A DNA stretch of 64,000 nt from NCBI RefSeq assembly GCF_030538495.1, contig NZ_JAUNTW010000002.1, positions 1-64,000 of the forward strand. The letters run 5' to 3'. Origin of the DNA: Paracoccus sp. (in: a-proteobacteria). Its GTDB lineage: Bacteria; Pseudomonadota; Alphaproteobacteria; Rhodobacterales; Rhodobacteraceae. Below the pieces are notes generated by a model. The model made no database searches. It saw only the letters and a program-made list of their open reading frames with translations, and was not told where the DNA came from. Each line of letters begins with the position of its first letter. The stretch's first letter is position 1. This document shows, piece by piece, positions 33,920 to 45,375 of the stretch. The position numbers and the translations under genes were made by a program.

Positions 33920-35018
33920 CGCCATCAGCCAGATTGCCGGCTTTGTCGAAGCGGTGCCGATCCCGATGCTGGCCGTCGATGCCCGCGCGCGCACCATTGC
34001 CGCGAACCGGGCGGCGGTGACGCTGCTTGGAGGCGGGCTGGTGGACCGGCCCTTTGTCACGGTGCTGCGTCAGCCGCAGATCGTGCAGGCGGTTGATTGG
34101 GTGCTGGCCCCGTCGAAAAACATCGCGCCGACGCCGGATCCGGCGCTGCCCGATCCCGCTGACGGAGTCGTCACGATGCGGGTGCAATTCGCCGCCGATG
34201 GCCGCGATATTTCGGCGCAGGTGACGGTCTCGCCCTTGCCTGTGGGGATGGGGACGGGGGCCATGGTGGCGATCATGGATCATTCCGTCGCGGATGAGGC
34301 CGAACAGGTCCGCCGCGATTTCGTCGCCAATGTCAGCCACGAACTGAAAACGCCGTTAACCGCGATGACCGGGTTTATCGAAACGCTGCGAGGGCCTGCG
34401 CGCGATGACGCCGCCGCGCGCGACCGGTTTCTGGGCATCATGGGCCGCGAGGCCGCGCGCATGAACCGCCTGATCCACGATCTGTTATCCCTCAGCCGGG
34501 TGCAGTCCGAAGAACGCCGCCGCCCCGTCACTTTGGTCGATCTGCCCGCGCTGTTGCGCAGCGTGCTGGCCACCATGGCCCCGGTGGCACAGGATAACGA
34601 TGTGACGGTCGAAACGCAGGGGCTGGATCAGCGCGTTTTTATACCCGGCGACGCGGATCAGTTGGTGCAGGTGTTCCAGAACCTGATTGAAAACGCGTTG
34701 AAATATGGCGGAACGGGCGGTTATCTTGGCGTGTCCATGCGCCCGATTTCGCACGAACCCCTGCTGCGCGGCCCCGCCTGGGCGGTCGAGATTCAGGACC
34801 GCGGCGACGGCATCGACGCCATCCATCTGCCGCGCCTGACGGAACGATTCTATCGCGTGGACACCCACCGTTCCCGCGCTCAAGGCGGCACCGGGCTGGG
34901 GCTGGCGATTGTGAAACACATCATCAACCGGCATCGCGGGCGGCTGCGCATCGACAGCACGCGCGGCAAAGGCACCACCTTCACGGTCATTTTGCCCGAA
35001 CGCATGTCGCGGGGGTGA
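33912..35018 (+). CDS. phoR: PhoR-like sensor histidine kinase lacking a clear membrane anchor
   Basis: 368 residues. Order: a PAS domain ([20 protein letters not shown]), HisKA with the phosphoacceptor in [20 protein letters not shown], and HATPase ([51 protein letters not shown]). The [14 protein letters not shown] and ERFYRVD segments are PhoR-like. Unlike many PhoR proteins, no transmembrane helix is seen at the N terminus. No response regulator, pst or phoU gene is adjacent. The symbol is tentative. The overlap with the gamma-CA gene shows co-transcription with gmk. Confidence 0.75.
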   Translation: MPDAISQIAGFVEAVPIPMLAVDARARTIAANRAAVTLLGGGLVDRPFVTVLRQPQIVQAVDWVLAPSKNIAPTPDPALPDPADGVVTMRVQFAADGRDISAQVTVSPLPVGMGTGAMVAIMDHSVADEAEQVRRDFVANVSHELKTPLTAMTGFIETLRGPARDDAAARDRFLGIMGREAARMNRLIHDLLSLSRVQSEERRRPVTLVDLPALLRSVLATMAPVAQDNDVTVETQGLDQRVFIPGDADQLVQVFQNLIENALKYGGTGGYLGVSMRPISHEPLLRGPAWAVEIQDRGDGIDAIHLPRLTERFYRVDTHRSRAQGGTGLGLAIVKHIINRHRGRLRIDSTRGKGTTFTVILPERMSRG

Positions 35019-35110
35019 TGTTTACGAAATCTTAGGACGCTTGTGTTAGGCCGTGCATTGCGGGGCAGGGCGACCTATATACCACGGCAAAGCGATCAAA
35101 GGGGTGCATC

Positions 35111-35866
35111 ATGTCGCAAACACAACAGGTTGATCCGGCCAAACTGGCCGCGTCGCAGGCCGCCGTTGCCTTGGTCACGGATGGAATGCGGCTGGGGCTG
35201 GGGACGGGATCCACGGCGGCAATCATGGTGCGCGAACTGGCCGCGCGTGTCGCGGCCGAAGGGCTGACCCTGCGTTGCGCCGCCACATCGCAGGCCACGG
35301 CGGATCTGGCCGCCAGTCTGGGCCTGACGGTCGAACCGCTGGATCAAATCGGCTGGCTGGACCTGACCATTGACGGCGCGGACGAAGTGGACCCCGACCT
35401 GCACCTGATCAAAGGCGGCGGGGCGGCGCATCTGCGCGAAAAAATCGTCGCTGCGGCCAGCGACCGCATGGTGGTGATCGCCGATCCGGGCAAAGTCGTG
35501 GAACAGCTGGGCGCATTTCCCCTGCCGGTTGAGGTGTTGGCCTTTGGTTTTGAAACCACGCGCACGCTGATCCGCCGCGCGCTGGATGGGCTGGATTTGG
35601 GCGAAACCGATGTGCTGCAACGCCTGCGCGGCAGCGATCCGGTCATCACCGACGAAGGCAACCTGATTCTGGACCTGCATTTGAAGGCGATCCCCGACGC
35701 CCCCGCCCTGGCCCGCGCCCTGTCGGCTATTCCGGGCGTGGTGGAACATGGGCTGTTTCTGGGCCTGTGCGATCTGGCCATCATCGGCCGCCCCGACGGC
35801 AGCGTGGTTGAACTGACCGCAATGGGCGATGTGGACGCCGATCTGCTGGCGGGCGAAGGGGAATAA
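35111..35866 (+). CDS. rpiA: ribose-5-phosphate isomerase A
   Basis: 251 residues. Interconverts ribose-5-phosphate and ribulose-5-phosphate in the pentose phosphate pathway. Signatures: GMRLGLGTGSTAAIMVRELA near residue 28, DLTIDGADEVDPDLHLIKGG followed by GAAHLREKIVAAAS, and ITDEGNLILDLHL. AAGGGGTG lies 5 bases before the ATG. Two bases separate it from gor, so they are co-transcribed. Confidence 0.96.
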   Translation: MSQTQQVDPAKLAASQAAVALVTDGMRLGLGTGSTAAIMVRELAARVAAEGLTLRCAATSQATADLAASLGLTVEPLDQIGWLDLTIDGADEVDPDLHLIKGGGAAHLREKIVAAASDRMVVIADPGKVVEQLGAFPLPVEVLAFGFETTRTLIRRALDGLDLGETDVLQRLRGSDPVITDEGNLILDLHLKAIPDAPALARALSAIPGVVEHGLFLGLCDLAIIGRPDGSVVELTAMGDVDADLLAGEGE

Positions 35867-35868
35867 TC

Positions 35869-37230
35869 ATGGATTTCGATTTTGACCTGTTCGTCATCGG
35901 CGGCGGTTCCGGTGGCGTGCGCGCGGCGCGCATCGCGGCATCTGAACATGGCGCCCGCGTCGGTCTGGCCGAAGAAAGCCGCATGGGCGGCACCTGCGTT
36001 ATTCGCGGCTGCGTTCCGAAGAAACTGATGATCTTTGCCGCGCAGGCCGGGGGGCTGGCGGCTGAAATGCGCGGCTATGGCTGGCAGGACGCGGTGACGG
36101 GACCGTTCGACTGGGGCTTTTTCCGGCAAAAACTGGATGCCGAATTGTCCCGGCTGGAGGGGATTTATAACGGCGGTCTGGAACGCGCCGGCGTGCAGGT
36201 GTTCAATCAACGCGCGCGTCTGGCCGATCATCACACGGTCGAACTGGCCGATGGCACGCGCAAAACCGCGAAACATATCCTGATCGCGGTCGGTGGCCGC
36301 CCCGTCAAAACCGGCATCCCCGGCGAAGAACTGGGCCTGATCTCCGACGATCTGTTCCTGATGGACGAATTGCCGCGCCGGGTTTTGCTGGTCGGCGGCG
36401 GCTTTATCGCATGCGAATTTGCGACGATTCTGGCGGGCTTGGGTGTCGATACGGTGCTGGCCTATCGCGGGGATAAGGTGCTGCGCGGCTTTGACAGCGA
36501 ACTGCGCGACATGGCGACGGCGCAACTGCGCGATGTTGGCATTGACCTGCGGCTGGGGCTGAACCCGGTGGCGCTGTCGCGCGATGATGGCCGTATCCGG
36601 GCCGATTTCGGTGACAGTCATGATCATTTCGACGCGGTGATGTTTGCGACGGGACGCGCGCCTTATACTGGCGATCTGGGGCTGGAAAACACCAGCGTTC
36701 AGGTGAAAAAGAACGGCGCGATTCAGGTCGATGAATGGTCACAGACCAGCGTTCCGTCGATTTTCGCCGTGGGCGACGTGACCGACCGCATTAACCTGAC
36801 CCCTGTTGCGATCCGCGAAGGTCACAGCTTTGTCGACACCGTGTTCGGCGCGCGCGCGCGCAAGGTGGATCACAGTCTCTATGCCAGTGCCGTTTACCTG
36901 CGCCCGCACGAAGTCGCGACCATCGGCATGACCGAAGATCAGGCCAAAGATCGAGGCGATACCGTGGTTTATCACACAACCTTCCGCCCGATGCGGTCGA
37001 TGTTTGCGGGCAGCGACGCCAAGGTGATGATGAAGCTGATCGTTGATGCCAATGACGACATCGTTCTGGGCTGTCATATTTTCGGCCCCGAAGCGGGTGA
37101 GATGATCCAGCTGGCCGCAATCCCCATCGGGATGCGCGCGACCAAGGCCGATTTTGACGCGGCCATTGCCGTGCATCCGACGCTGGCCGAAGAATTGGTG
37201 ACCATGCGCAGCCCGGCGCGGCGGTATTAA
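35869..37230 (+). CDS. gor: glutathione-disulfide reductase
   Basis: 453 residues. FAD- and NADPH-dependent reduction of GSSG, cytosolic. FAD motif FDLFVIGGGSGGVRAARIAA, redox pair GGTCVIRGCVPKKLM (CxxxxC), NADPH fold VLLVGGGFIACEFATILAGL, second FAD motif IFAVGDVTDRINLTPVAIRE, and the dimer/active-site end CHIFGPEAGEMIQLAAI then IAVHPTLAEELVTM (active-site His-Glu). It follows rpiA, which feeds the NADPH-producing pentose phosphate pathway. Confidence 0.95.
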   Translation: MDFDFDLFVIGGGSGGVRAARIAASEHGARVGLAEESRMGGTCVIRGCVPKKLMIFAAQAGGLAAEMRGYGWQDAVTGPFDWGFFRQKLDAELSRLEGIYNGGLERAGVQVFNQRARLADHHTVELADGTRKTAKHILIAVGGRPVKTGIPGEELGLISDDLFLMDELPRRVLLVGGGFIACEFATILAGLGVDTVLAYRGDKVLRGFDSELRDMATAQLRDVGIDLRLGLNPVALSRDDGRIRADFGDSHDHFDAVMFATGRAPYTGDLGLENTSVQVKKNGAIQVDEWSQTSVPSIFAVGDVTDRINLTPVAIREGHSFVDTVFGARARKVDHSLYASAVYLRPHEVATIGMTEDQAKDRGDTVVYHTTFRPMRSMFAGSDAKVMMKLIVDANDDIVLGCHIFGPEAGEMIQLAAIPIGMRATKADFDAAIAVHPTLAEELVTMRSPARRY

Positions 37231-37273
37231 CCTGACAATTGCGTGGGGCGCGTGCGTGCCACGCAGGGAAATA

Positions 37274-37309
37274 GGGGGGCAAGGGTTGACCTTTTCGACC
37301 CCGCCCCCC
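37274..37309 (+). promoter_or_regulatory. long hairpin between gor and hflK
   Basis: GGGGGGC (37274-37280) pairs with GCCCCCC (37303-37309), and GGGTTGA with TCGACCC inside, with loop CCTTT. There is no U-run. It may terminate gor weakly or structure the hflK leader. A smaller hairpin TGCGTGG/CCACGCA lies just upstream. Confidence 0.45.
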
Positions 37310-37352
37310 AATTTCCCGGCAACGAAGATGATAGTCAAAAAAGGTCGGACGA

Positions 37353-38543
37353 ATGGCTAATCAAGGCCCTTGGGGTGGTGGCGGCGGCGGAAACGGCGGC
37401 GGCGATGATCGTGATAAACGCCCCGGCAACCGCCCTTGGGGTGAACAGCAACCGCCGCAGGGCCAGAACCGCCCGCGTCCGGGCGACCAGATGCCCGAAA
37501 TCGACGACCTGATGCGCAAAGGGCAGGAACGCCTGCGCGTTTTGATGGGCGGCGGTGGCGGCAATGGTCCGCAGGGGGGCGGTCGTGGCGGCAGCCAGAT
37601 GCCGCCGAATATGGGGCTGAACCGGCGCACGCTGGGGCTGGCCGCGCTGGTCGGCGTCGCGATGTGGGCCTTTGCCAGCTTTTACCGCGTGCAAACCAAC
37701 GAACAAAGCGTTGAATTCCTGTTCGGTCGCGCCATTTCCGTGGGGACCGAAGGTTTGAATTTTGCCCCCTGGCCCTTTGTCACGGCCGAGGTTGTTCCCG
37801 TCACCAACGAACGCGTGACCGAAATCGGCACCGGGCGCGGCGGTCCTATGGACAGCGGGCTGATGCTGACCCGCGACCAGAACATCGTGGATATGGAATA
37901 TCAGGTCGTGTGGAATATCTCGGACCCGCAGATGTTCCTGTTCAATCTGGCTGACCCGAACGACACGATCCGCGCTGTGGCCGAATCCGCGATGCGCGAC
38001 ATTATCGCACGGTCCGAACTGGCGCCGATTCTGAACCGCGACCGGGGCGCGATTGCGGGCGATTTGCGCGATGCGGTCCAACGAACGCTGGACGCCTATC
38101 AGTCAGGGATCCGCGTGGTGCGGGTGAACCTTGACCGCGCCGACCCGCCGGGTGAAGTGATCGACAGCTTCCGCGAGGTGCAGGCCGCGCAACAGGAACG
38201 CGCGCGTCTGGAAAACGAAGCGGATGCCTATGCCAACCGTGTTCTGGCGCAGGCACGTGGTAACGCTGCAACCTCGCTGGAACAGGCCGAGGCATACCGG
38301 GCCGAGGCGATCAACACCGCCGCCGGTGAAGCGTCGCGATTCAATTCTATCTACGAAGAATATGTCAAAGCGCCCGAAGTGACGCGCCGCCGTATGTATT
38401 TGGAAACAATGGAACAAGTTCTGGGTGATGTGGATAAGATCATCCTGGGCGACGGCATCAGCGGCGGTTCTGGCAGTGGCGGCGTCGTGCCGTATCTGCC
38501 GTTGGACCAACTGCGCCGCAACGACTCACAGGGGGGTAACTGA
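37353..38543 (+). CDS. hflK: FtsH protease modulator HflK
   Basis: 396 residues. A Gly/Pro/Gln-rich N terminus of about 85 residues is followed by one membrane helix (LGLAALVGVAMWAFASFYRV) and the SPFH/band 7 domain (QTNEQSVEFLFGRAI, TRDQNIVDMEYQVVWNISDP), with an Ala/Glu-rich coiled coil (AEAYRAEAINTAAGEASRF). HflK and HflC form a large periplasm-facing cage around FtsH. ATG overlaps: its last base is the first of hflC. Confidence 0.95.
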   Translation: MANQGPWGGGGGGNGGGDDRDKRPGNRPWGEQQPPQGQNRPRPGDQMPEIDDLMRKGQERLRVLMGGGGGNGPQGGGRGGSQMPPNMGLNRRTLGLAALVGVAMWAFASFYRVQTNEQSVEFLFGRAISVGTEGLNFAPWPFVTAEVVPVTNERVTEIGTGRGGPMDSGLMLTRDQNIVDMEYQVVWNISDPQMFLFNLADPNDTIRAVAESAMRDIIARSELAPILNRDRGAIAGDLRDAVQRTLDAYQSGIRVVRVNLDRADPPGEVIDSFREVQAAQQERARLENEADAYANRVLAQARGNAATSLEQAEAYRAEAINTAAGEASRFNSIYEEYVKAPEVTRRRMYLETMEQVLGDVDKIILGDGISGGSGSGGVVPYLPLDQLRRNDSQGGN

Positions 38544-39691
38544 TGGCCCGGAAAATGAATTTGACCATGTTTGCCCTGCCGGTTGTCGTGGTGGTGGGCG
38601 TGGCCGCAGCGGCATCGCTGTTTATCGTGGATGAACGCGAAAAGGCGCTGGTCATGCGTATTGGCCGCGTCGTGGATGTGCGCGAAGAACCCGGTCTGGC
38701 GTTCAAAGTGCCGTTTATCGACAATGTGGTGAAATATGACGCGCGTATTCTGGGCCTGCCGACCAGCCCGCTTGAGGTGACGCCGCTGGACGATCGCCGT
38801 CTGGTTGTCGATGCCTTTGCCCGCTGGCGGATCGCGGATCCGGTGCGGTTCCGTCAGGCCGTGGGTGCGGGTGGGATTCAGGCCGCGCAGGGCCGGTTGG
38901 AACCCATCGTCAACGCCGCCATTCGTGAGGTGCTGGGTTCGGTGCCGTCAACGAATGTGCTGTCGGACGACCGCACCGTGCTGATGAACCAAATCCGGGA
39001 TGAGGCACGTTCGAATTCGGCTGGCTTGGGCATTGAAATTATTGACGTTCGCCTGACCCGGACCGATTTGCCGGAACAGAACTTGAATGCGACCTATGCC
39101 CGGATGCGCGCCGAACGCGAACGCGAGGCTGCCGACGAAATCGCCCGCGGGGGCGAGGCGGCGCAGCGTGTCCGCGCCGCCGCCGACCGGACCGTGGTTG
39201 AATTAACCTCTGAGGCACAGCGCCGCGCCGAAATCGTTCGGGGTGAGGCTGACGCCGAACGCAACGCGATTTACGCCGATGCCTTTGGCCGCGACCCGGA
39301 ATTTTTCGCGTTTACGCGGTCGATGACGTCCTATTCCCGCGCGCTGCGGGGCAGCAACAGTTCGATGGTGCTGCAACCGGATGGCGAATTTTTCAGCTAT
39401 CTGGCCGATGACGGCGCGTCGCGTGCGAATCCGTCGCCGACTCCGGTTCCTGCCGGGACGTCGGCGGCTGAACGCGGGATCGGGCTGGATACGCAGACCC
39501 CGGATGAAGGGCTGATCACCCCCGAAGTGACCGACCGCGAAGGCAATGTGCTGGGCGAATCAGCCGGTGTGCGCCTGACGCCGCTGCCGGAAAGCCTGTC
39601 CCCTCCGGTCGATGATGGCACCGAAATTCTGTTGCCCGACGCGGTGACGGACGCGCCTGCGGATGCACCGGCGGAAGCTCCGGCCAACTGA
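38543..39691 (+). CDS. hflC: FtsH protease modulator HflC
   Basis: 382 residues. N-terminal membrane helix (LTMFALPVVVVVGVAAAASL), then the SPFH domain (RIGRVVDVREEPGLAFKVPF, VVDAFARWRIADPVRFRQAV, ILGLPTSPLEVTPLDDRRLV) and YADAFGRDPEFFAFTRSMTS near the C-terminal end. Beyond that is an unusually long acidic tail of about 85 residues, Pro/Asp/Ala-rich, ending PADAPAEAPAN, so the protein is longer than the typical 290-340. A terminator follows. Confidence 0.94.
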   Translation: MARKMNLTMFALPVVVVVGVAAAASLFIVDEREKALVMRIGRVVDVREEPGLAFKVPFIDNVVKYDARILGLPTSPLEVTPLDDRRLVVDAFARWRIADPVRFRQAVGAGGIQAAQGRLEPIVNAAIREVLGSVPSTNVLSDDRTVLMNQIRDEARSNSAGLGIEIIDVRLTRTDLPEQNLNATYARMRAEREREAADEIARGGEAAQRVRAAADRTVVELTSEAQRRAEIVRGEADAERNAIYADAFGRDPEFFAFTRSMTSYSRALRGSNSSMVLQPDGEFFSYLADDGASRANPSPTPVPAGTSAAERGIGLDTQTPDEGLITPEVTDREGNVLGESAGVRLTPLPESLSPPVDDGTEILLPDAVTDAPADAPAEAPAN

Positions 39692-39697
39692 TCCATA

Positions 39698-39723
39698 GGG
39701 GCGGCAACGATGCCGCCCTTTTT
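39698..39723 (+). terminator. hflKC terminator
   Basis: GGGCGGCA pairs with TGCCGCCC around ACGAA-type loop and is followed by TTTTT. Confidence 0.9.
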
Positions 39724-39847
39724 GCAACAAAAGTCACGATCAGTTCATAGCGCGCGAGCGTGGTTTTCTTGCAACGATTTCTTAATTGTTTTTCATTAGA
39801 AACAGGTCAGCGGGCAGCCCGCAGCCGTTAAGAAATGAGGTCCGTTT

Positions 39848-41389
39848 ATGAATCCGCTTTCCCCCCGCCACCTGATGACGGCATCCGCGCTTGCGCTGGG
39901 TTTGGGGCTTGGCTCTGCCACGGCGCAGGTCGCCGAAGTATCCCCCCAGGTCAGCCAGCAGGCGCAAGAAGCGGCAAACGCCAATGAACCCTTGGGCAGC
40001 GTCGTGGCCAAGGATGGCCCGCAGGGGATGCCGGGCAGCTTTGCCGATCTGGCGGAAATGGTGTCGCCTTCGGTCGTGAACATCACCACGACCGCGCTTG
40101 TGTCGCAGCCCACGGGCCGGGGCGGCCCGATGTTCCCCGATGGCAGCCCGTTTTCCGACCTGTTCCGCGATTTTGGCTTTCCCATGCCGGGGCCGGATGG
40201 ACGCGGGCCGCAACAGCCGCGCCGGTCGAATGCCTTGGGTTCGGGTTTTGTGATTTCTTCGGACGGGTTTATCGTCACCAACAACCACGTCATCGACGGC
40301 GCCGACAGCATCGAGATCGAGTTTTATTCCGGTGACAAACTGCCCGCACGCGTGGTTGGGCGTGACCCGAACACGGATGTCGCGCTGCTCAAGGTGGACA
40401 GCGATAAGCCGCTGCCGTTCGTGAAATTCGGCGACAGCGACACCGCGCGCGTGGGGGATTGGGTGCTGGCGCTGGGTAACCCGCTGGGGCAGGGCTTTTC
40501 GGCCAGCACGGGGATTGTGTCGGCGCGAAACCGCGAATTGTCAGGCAGTTACGACGACTATCTGCAAACGGACGCGGCAATCAACCGTGGCAATTCCGGC
40601 GGCCCTCTGTTCAATATGCAGGGTGAGGTTGTCGGCGTGAACACCGCGATTTTGTCGCCCAGCGGCGGGTCGATCGGGATCGGATTCTCGATGGCGTCGA
40701 ATGTTGTGTCGCAAGTCGTTGATCAGTTGCAACAATTTGGCGAAACGCGTCGCGGTTGGCTGGGCGTCAGCATCCAGGACGTCACCCCCGAAATGGCCGA
40801 GGCATTGGGCATCACCATCTCTGGCGGCGCGATGGTGACGAATGTGCCGGACGGTCCGGCCAAGACGGGGGGCCTGCGGGCGGGCGATGTGATCACGCGC
40901 TTTGCCGGGACCGAGATTGACAGCACCCGCAGTCTGGTGCGCCGCGTGGCCGACGCTCCGGCGGGGGAAACGGTGCAGGTCGTCGTCATGCGCGACGGTC
41001 GGGAACAGGTGCTGGATGTCACGCTGGGCCGCCGGGAAGAGGCCGAGGGAACCGCCCGCGCCACCACCTCTGACGCGCCGGTGGAAACGGATTTGCTGGG
41101 CCTGACCGTCAGCCCGCTGACGGCGGAAATGGCGCAGGAACTGGAATTGCCGGCGGATGCGCGCGGGCTGGTCATCACCGGCGTCAATCCCGACAGCGAC
41201 GCGGCGACCAAGGGGTTGGCCGCCGGCGATGTCATCACCGAGGCGGGGCAGCAGCCTGTCACCAGCGTCGCCGATCTGCAAGCCCGCATCACCGAAGCGC
41301 GCGAGGCTGGGCGCCGGTCCGTTCTGGTCCTGATCCGGCGGGCGGGTGAGCCGCGCTTTGTCGCGCTGCCTGTGGCGGATGCGAACTGA
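39848..41389 (+). CDS. degP: DegP/DegQ-type periplasmic serine protease
   Basis: 513 residues with signal peptide, periplasmic. Trypsin-like triad: His in FIVTNNHVIDGADSIEI, Asp in NTDVALLKVDSDKPLPF, Ser in AAINRGNSGGPLFNMQG. Two PDZ domains follow (RRGWLGVSIQDVTPEMAEAL; LGLTVSPLTAEMAQELELPA). It degrades or refolds damaged envelope proteins. The order hflK, hflC, protease recurs in alphaproteobacteria and makes functional sense, although each side has its own terminator. The symbol could equally be degQ or mucD. Confidence 0.93.
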   Translation: MNPLSPRHLMTASALALGLGLGSATAQVAEVSPQVSQQAQEAANANEPLGSVVAKDGPQGMPGSFADLAEMVSPSVVNITTTALVSQPTGRGGPMFPDGSPFSDLFRDFGFPMPGPDGRGPQQPRRSNALGSGFVISSDGFIVTNNHVIDGADSIEIEFYSGDKLPARVVGRDPNTDVALLKVDSDKPLPFVKFGDSDTARVGDWVLALGNPLGQGFSASTGIVSARNRELSGSYDDYLQTDAAINRGNSGGPLFNMQGEVVGVNTAILSPSGGSIGIGFSMASNVVSQVVDQLQQFGETRRGWLGVSIQDVTPEMAEALGITISGGAMVTNVPDGPAKTGGLRAGDVITRFAGTEIDSTRSLVRRVADAPAGETVQVVVMRDGREQVLDVTLGRREEAEGTARATTSDAPVETDLLGLTVSPLTAEMAQELELPADARGLVITGVNPDSDAATKGLAAGDVITEAGQQPVTSVADLQARITEAREAGRRSVLVLIRRAGEPRFVALPVADAN

Positions 41390-41788
<399 letters not shown>

Positions 41789-41798
41789 TCCGATAGCG

Positions 41799-41817
41799 CC
41801 GGGGGTTTCACCCCCGG
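41799..41817 (+). repeat. dispersed GC-rich hairpin element, likely ferredoxin terminator
   Basis: CCGGGGG pairs with CCCCCGG around TTTCA, followed by ACCCCCAGAGTATTT. From memory, this sequence block is one of the most common intergenic repeats in Rhodobacterales and usually sits just behind genes. Its position 11 bases after the ferredoxin stop fits a terminator. Confidence 0.6.
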
Positions 41818-41830
41818 ACCCCCAGAGTAT

Positions 41831-42432
41831 TTGCGCACAGAAGAAGCGGCGGGGCTGGTGGTTTCGGCGTGGAGCAGTGGCGTGGTGTCGCCATCTGGTT
41901 GGCAGTCGCGCAGATTTTGTGCGCGATTCTATGGTGGGGCGTTGAGTTTTCGCCCAGATTTCTGAAGAAAAATGAAAATTCGTTCGCGGTGTGACCGGGA
42001 TGTCGTGCCTTTGCTTGCGGTTTGGGCGCTTCGTTCTGTTTGGCAAGATGAGTTAATTGGGGCTGCGACATGGCGCGGGCCAGTTGTTCGATGTGGAATG
42101 CCATCTGGCGTCATCACAGCGAAGCGGTGCCGTTATCGGCTTCGGCAAAGGTGGACCCGGTATGTATAGGGGCGTCTTTATTATGCGCGAGCGCGGAATT
42201 TGCGCTGATCGCGGATGCTTTGCTGTTGCGGGGACGAACCGCGCCTTTGGGCGGTTTTATGTGGCGGCTTGGTGATCCGCGGGTTGTTGTGTTCATGGTG
42301 CCGACCCGGTCGTGATACCACCATCCAGAAAGCTGGAACGGTTCATCTTGGCGTTTGAATCAGGGGCCTCCATGCGAGACAGGAAAGCCATAATTGAACA
42401 AACGGCCCCTTTATCGCGCAACGTGAAAAAGC
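41831..42432. other. intergenic region without convincing genes
   Basis: About 600 bases between the ferredoxin and guaB. Several short frames exist. The best is 42070-42315 (+, 81 codons, with ALIADALLLRGRTAPLGGFM), which has no clear ribosome binding site and no family I recognise. No tRNA, transposase or attachment site was recognised. Probably gene remnants. Confidence 0.5.
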
Positions 42433-42455
42433 AAAGGCGGCAGAACGCCGCCTTG
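42433..42455 (-). terminator. guaB terminator
   Basis: AAGGCGGC pairs with GCCGCCTT around AGAAC-type loop. On the minus strand it is followed by GCTTTTTC. It lies 29 bases after the guaB stop. Confidence 0.85.
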
Positions 42456-42483
42456 CCGTAAGTCTGTTTTTTTTTGGCTTTGA

Positions 42484-43974
<1,491 letters not shown>

Positions 43975-44159
43975 TCACGATCTGCGCCAAATGTCCAGAG
44001 GCAACTCTGATCCATCAATTTCGCATTTTAGATAAAATTTTGTTGCGAAAGCGTCGTCATGTGCGGCACAACAAAAGCGTATGTTCAGCGGGAAAACATT
44101 CCCGCCGCCATAAGCGTTGTCGCAAGGCCCTGGACCCTATTGACTGAGTGGAGAGACGT

Positions 44160-45344
44160 ATGAAATTTGCAGTGACCGGCGCGGCGGCGCTTTTGCTGGG
44201 GACGACGCAACTGATGGCGGGCGGGATAGAACGCGCGCCGCAATCGCTGAACGTGCTGTTCGAACCGGGAAATTACGCTGAACTGAGCTTTGGCCATGTC
44301 AGCCCGACGGTGACCGGGCGTGATGTTCCGACGGGCGCACCGGTGGCGAATGTCGCCAAATCCTATGGCTTTGTTGGTGTTTCGTATAAACATCAGTTCA
44401 CGCCGGAATGGTCGGCGGCGTTTATCGTCGATCAGCCGTTCGGTGCCGATCTGTCCTATCCGGGCAATCCGGCTGCATCCATGTTGGGCGGCACCAATGT
44501 CACCGTCACGGATACGCATTTCACCGGCGTTTTGCGGTACAAAGTCACCGATGCCTTCGGCGTTCACGGCGGTATTCGCGGCGGGCGTGCCAGTGCCGAT
44601 GTGACCTTGTCCGGTTTGGCCTATGGTCCGTTGAACGGCTATCGCGTGACCTTGGACCAGGATACGCGTTTCGGCTGGCTGGCGGGTGTGTCGTGGGAAC
44701 GCCCGGATATCGCCGCGCGCGTCGCGCTGACCTATAATTCGCCGATCACGCGGAAATTCGGCACGACGGAATATCTGACGGCATCCATGATTGGCGTGCA
44801 TGCCATGATGGGCAACAGCTTTGACGCGGTGACCACCGGCACCACCAAAGTGCGGACGCCGCGCAGCATTAACCTTGATTTCCAGACCGGCGTTGCCGAA
44901 GACACGCTGGTCTTTGGTTCGGTTCGCTGGGTCAAATGGTCGGAATTTCTGGTTGAACCGCGCGGCTATTCCACCTTCCCGGATCAGGATCAGAACACCG
45001 GCGCCGTTGTCGGCACTTTGGGCAGCCTGACCGATCTGCAAGACAGCACCACCTATACCCTTGGTGTGGGCCGCAAATTTACCGACAACTGGTCGGGCGC
45101 GGTGTCCTATAGCTGGGAAAAGCGTGGCAATGATCTGGTGTCGCCGCTGGCACCGACCAATGGCAAAAAAGGCATCACGCTGGCCGCGATCTATAATCAG
45201 GACAATTTCACCGTCACCACCGGCATTAACTATACCAAGCTGGGCAATGCCCGCCCGGAAACCGGCACGCCGGACACTGCGCGCGCCGAAATGACCGGCA
45301 ATGACCTGTGGGGTATCGGTATCCGCGTCGGTTATCGCTTCTGA
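44160..45344 (+). CDS. FadL/OmpP1-type outer membrane transport protein
   Basis: 394 residues with signal peptide (MKFAVTGAAALLLGTTQLMA). Beta-barrel alternation is seen throughout, and the protein ends in an aromatic residue (GIGIRVGYRF), as outer-membrane barrels do. AGGIERAPQSLNVLFEPGNY near the start, GFVGVSYKHQFTPEWSAAFI, and the SRNFxxxTP-like GFGSVRWVKWSEF-type region fit the FadL family, which imports long-chain fatty acids or other hydrophobics. Many Rhodobacterales members open in this way. GGAGAGACGT precedes ATG 44160. Flanked by terminators and monocistronic. Confidence 0.85.
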   Translation: MKFAVTGAAALLLGTTQLMAGGIERAPQSLNVLFEPGNYAELSFGHVSPTVTGRDVPTGAPVANVAKSYGFVGVSYKHQFTPEWSAAFIVDQPFGADLSYPGNPAASMLGGTNVTVTDTHFTGVLRYKVTDAFGVHGGIRGGRASADVTLSGLAYGPLNGYRVTLDQDTRFGWLAGVSWERPDIAARVALTYNSPITRKFGTTEYLTASMIGVHAMMGNSFDAVTTGTTKVRTPRSINLDFQTGVAEDTLVFGSVRWVKWSEFLVEPRGYSTFPDQDQNTGAVVGTLGSLTDLQDSTTYTLGVGRKFTDNWSGAVSYSWEKRGNDLVSPLAPTNGKKGITLAAIYNQDNFTVTTGINYTKLGNARPETGTPDTARAEMTGNDLWGIGIRVGYRF

Positions 45345-45352
45345 TCCTTAAT

Positions 45353-45374
45353 CGCCCCGGTTCGCGCCGGGGCG
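45353..45374. terminator. bidirectional terminator after the FadL-type gene
   Basis: CGCCCCGG pairs with CCGGGGCG around TTCGCG. It lies between the convergent FadL-type gene and the small membrane protein gene. No clear T-run. Confidence 0.65.
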
Positions 45375-45375
45375 G

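Noticed and set aside
42070..42315. 81-codon frame between ferredoxin and guaB
   Set aside because: No ribosome binding site, no recognised family, and mixed codon use; reported only as part of the intergenic region.
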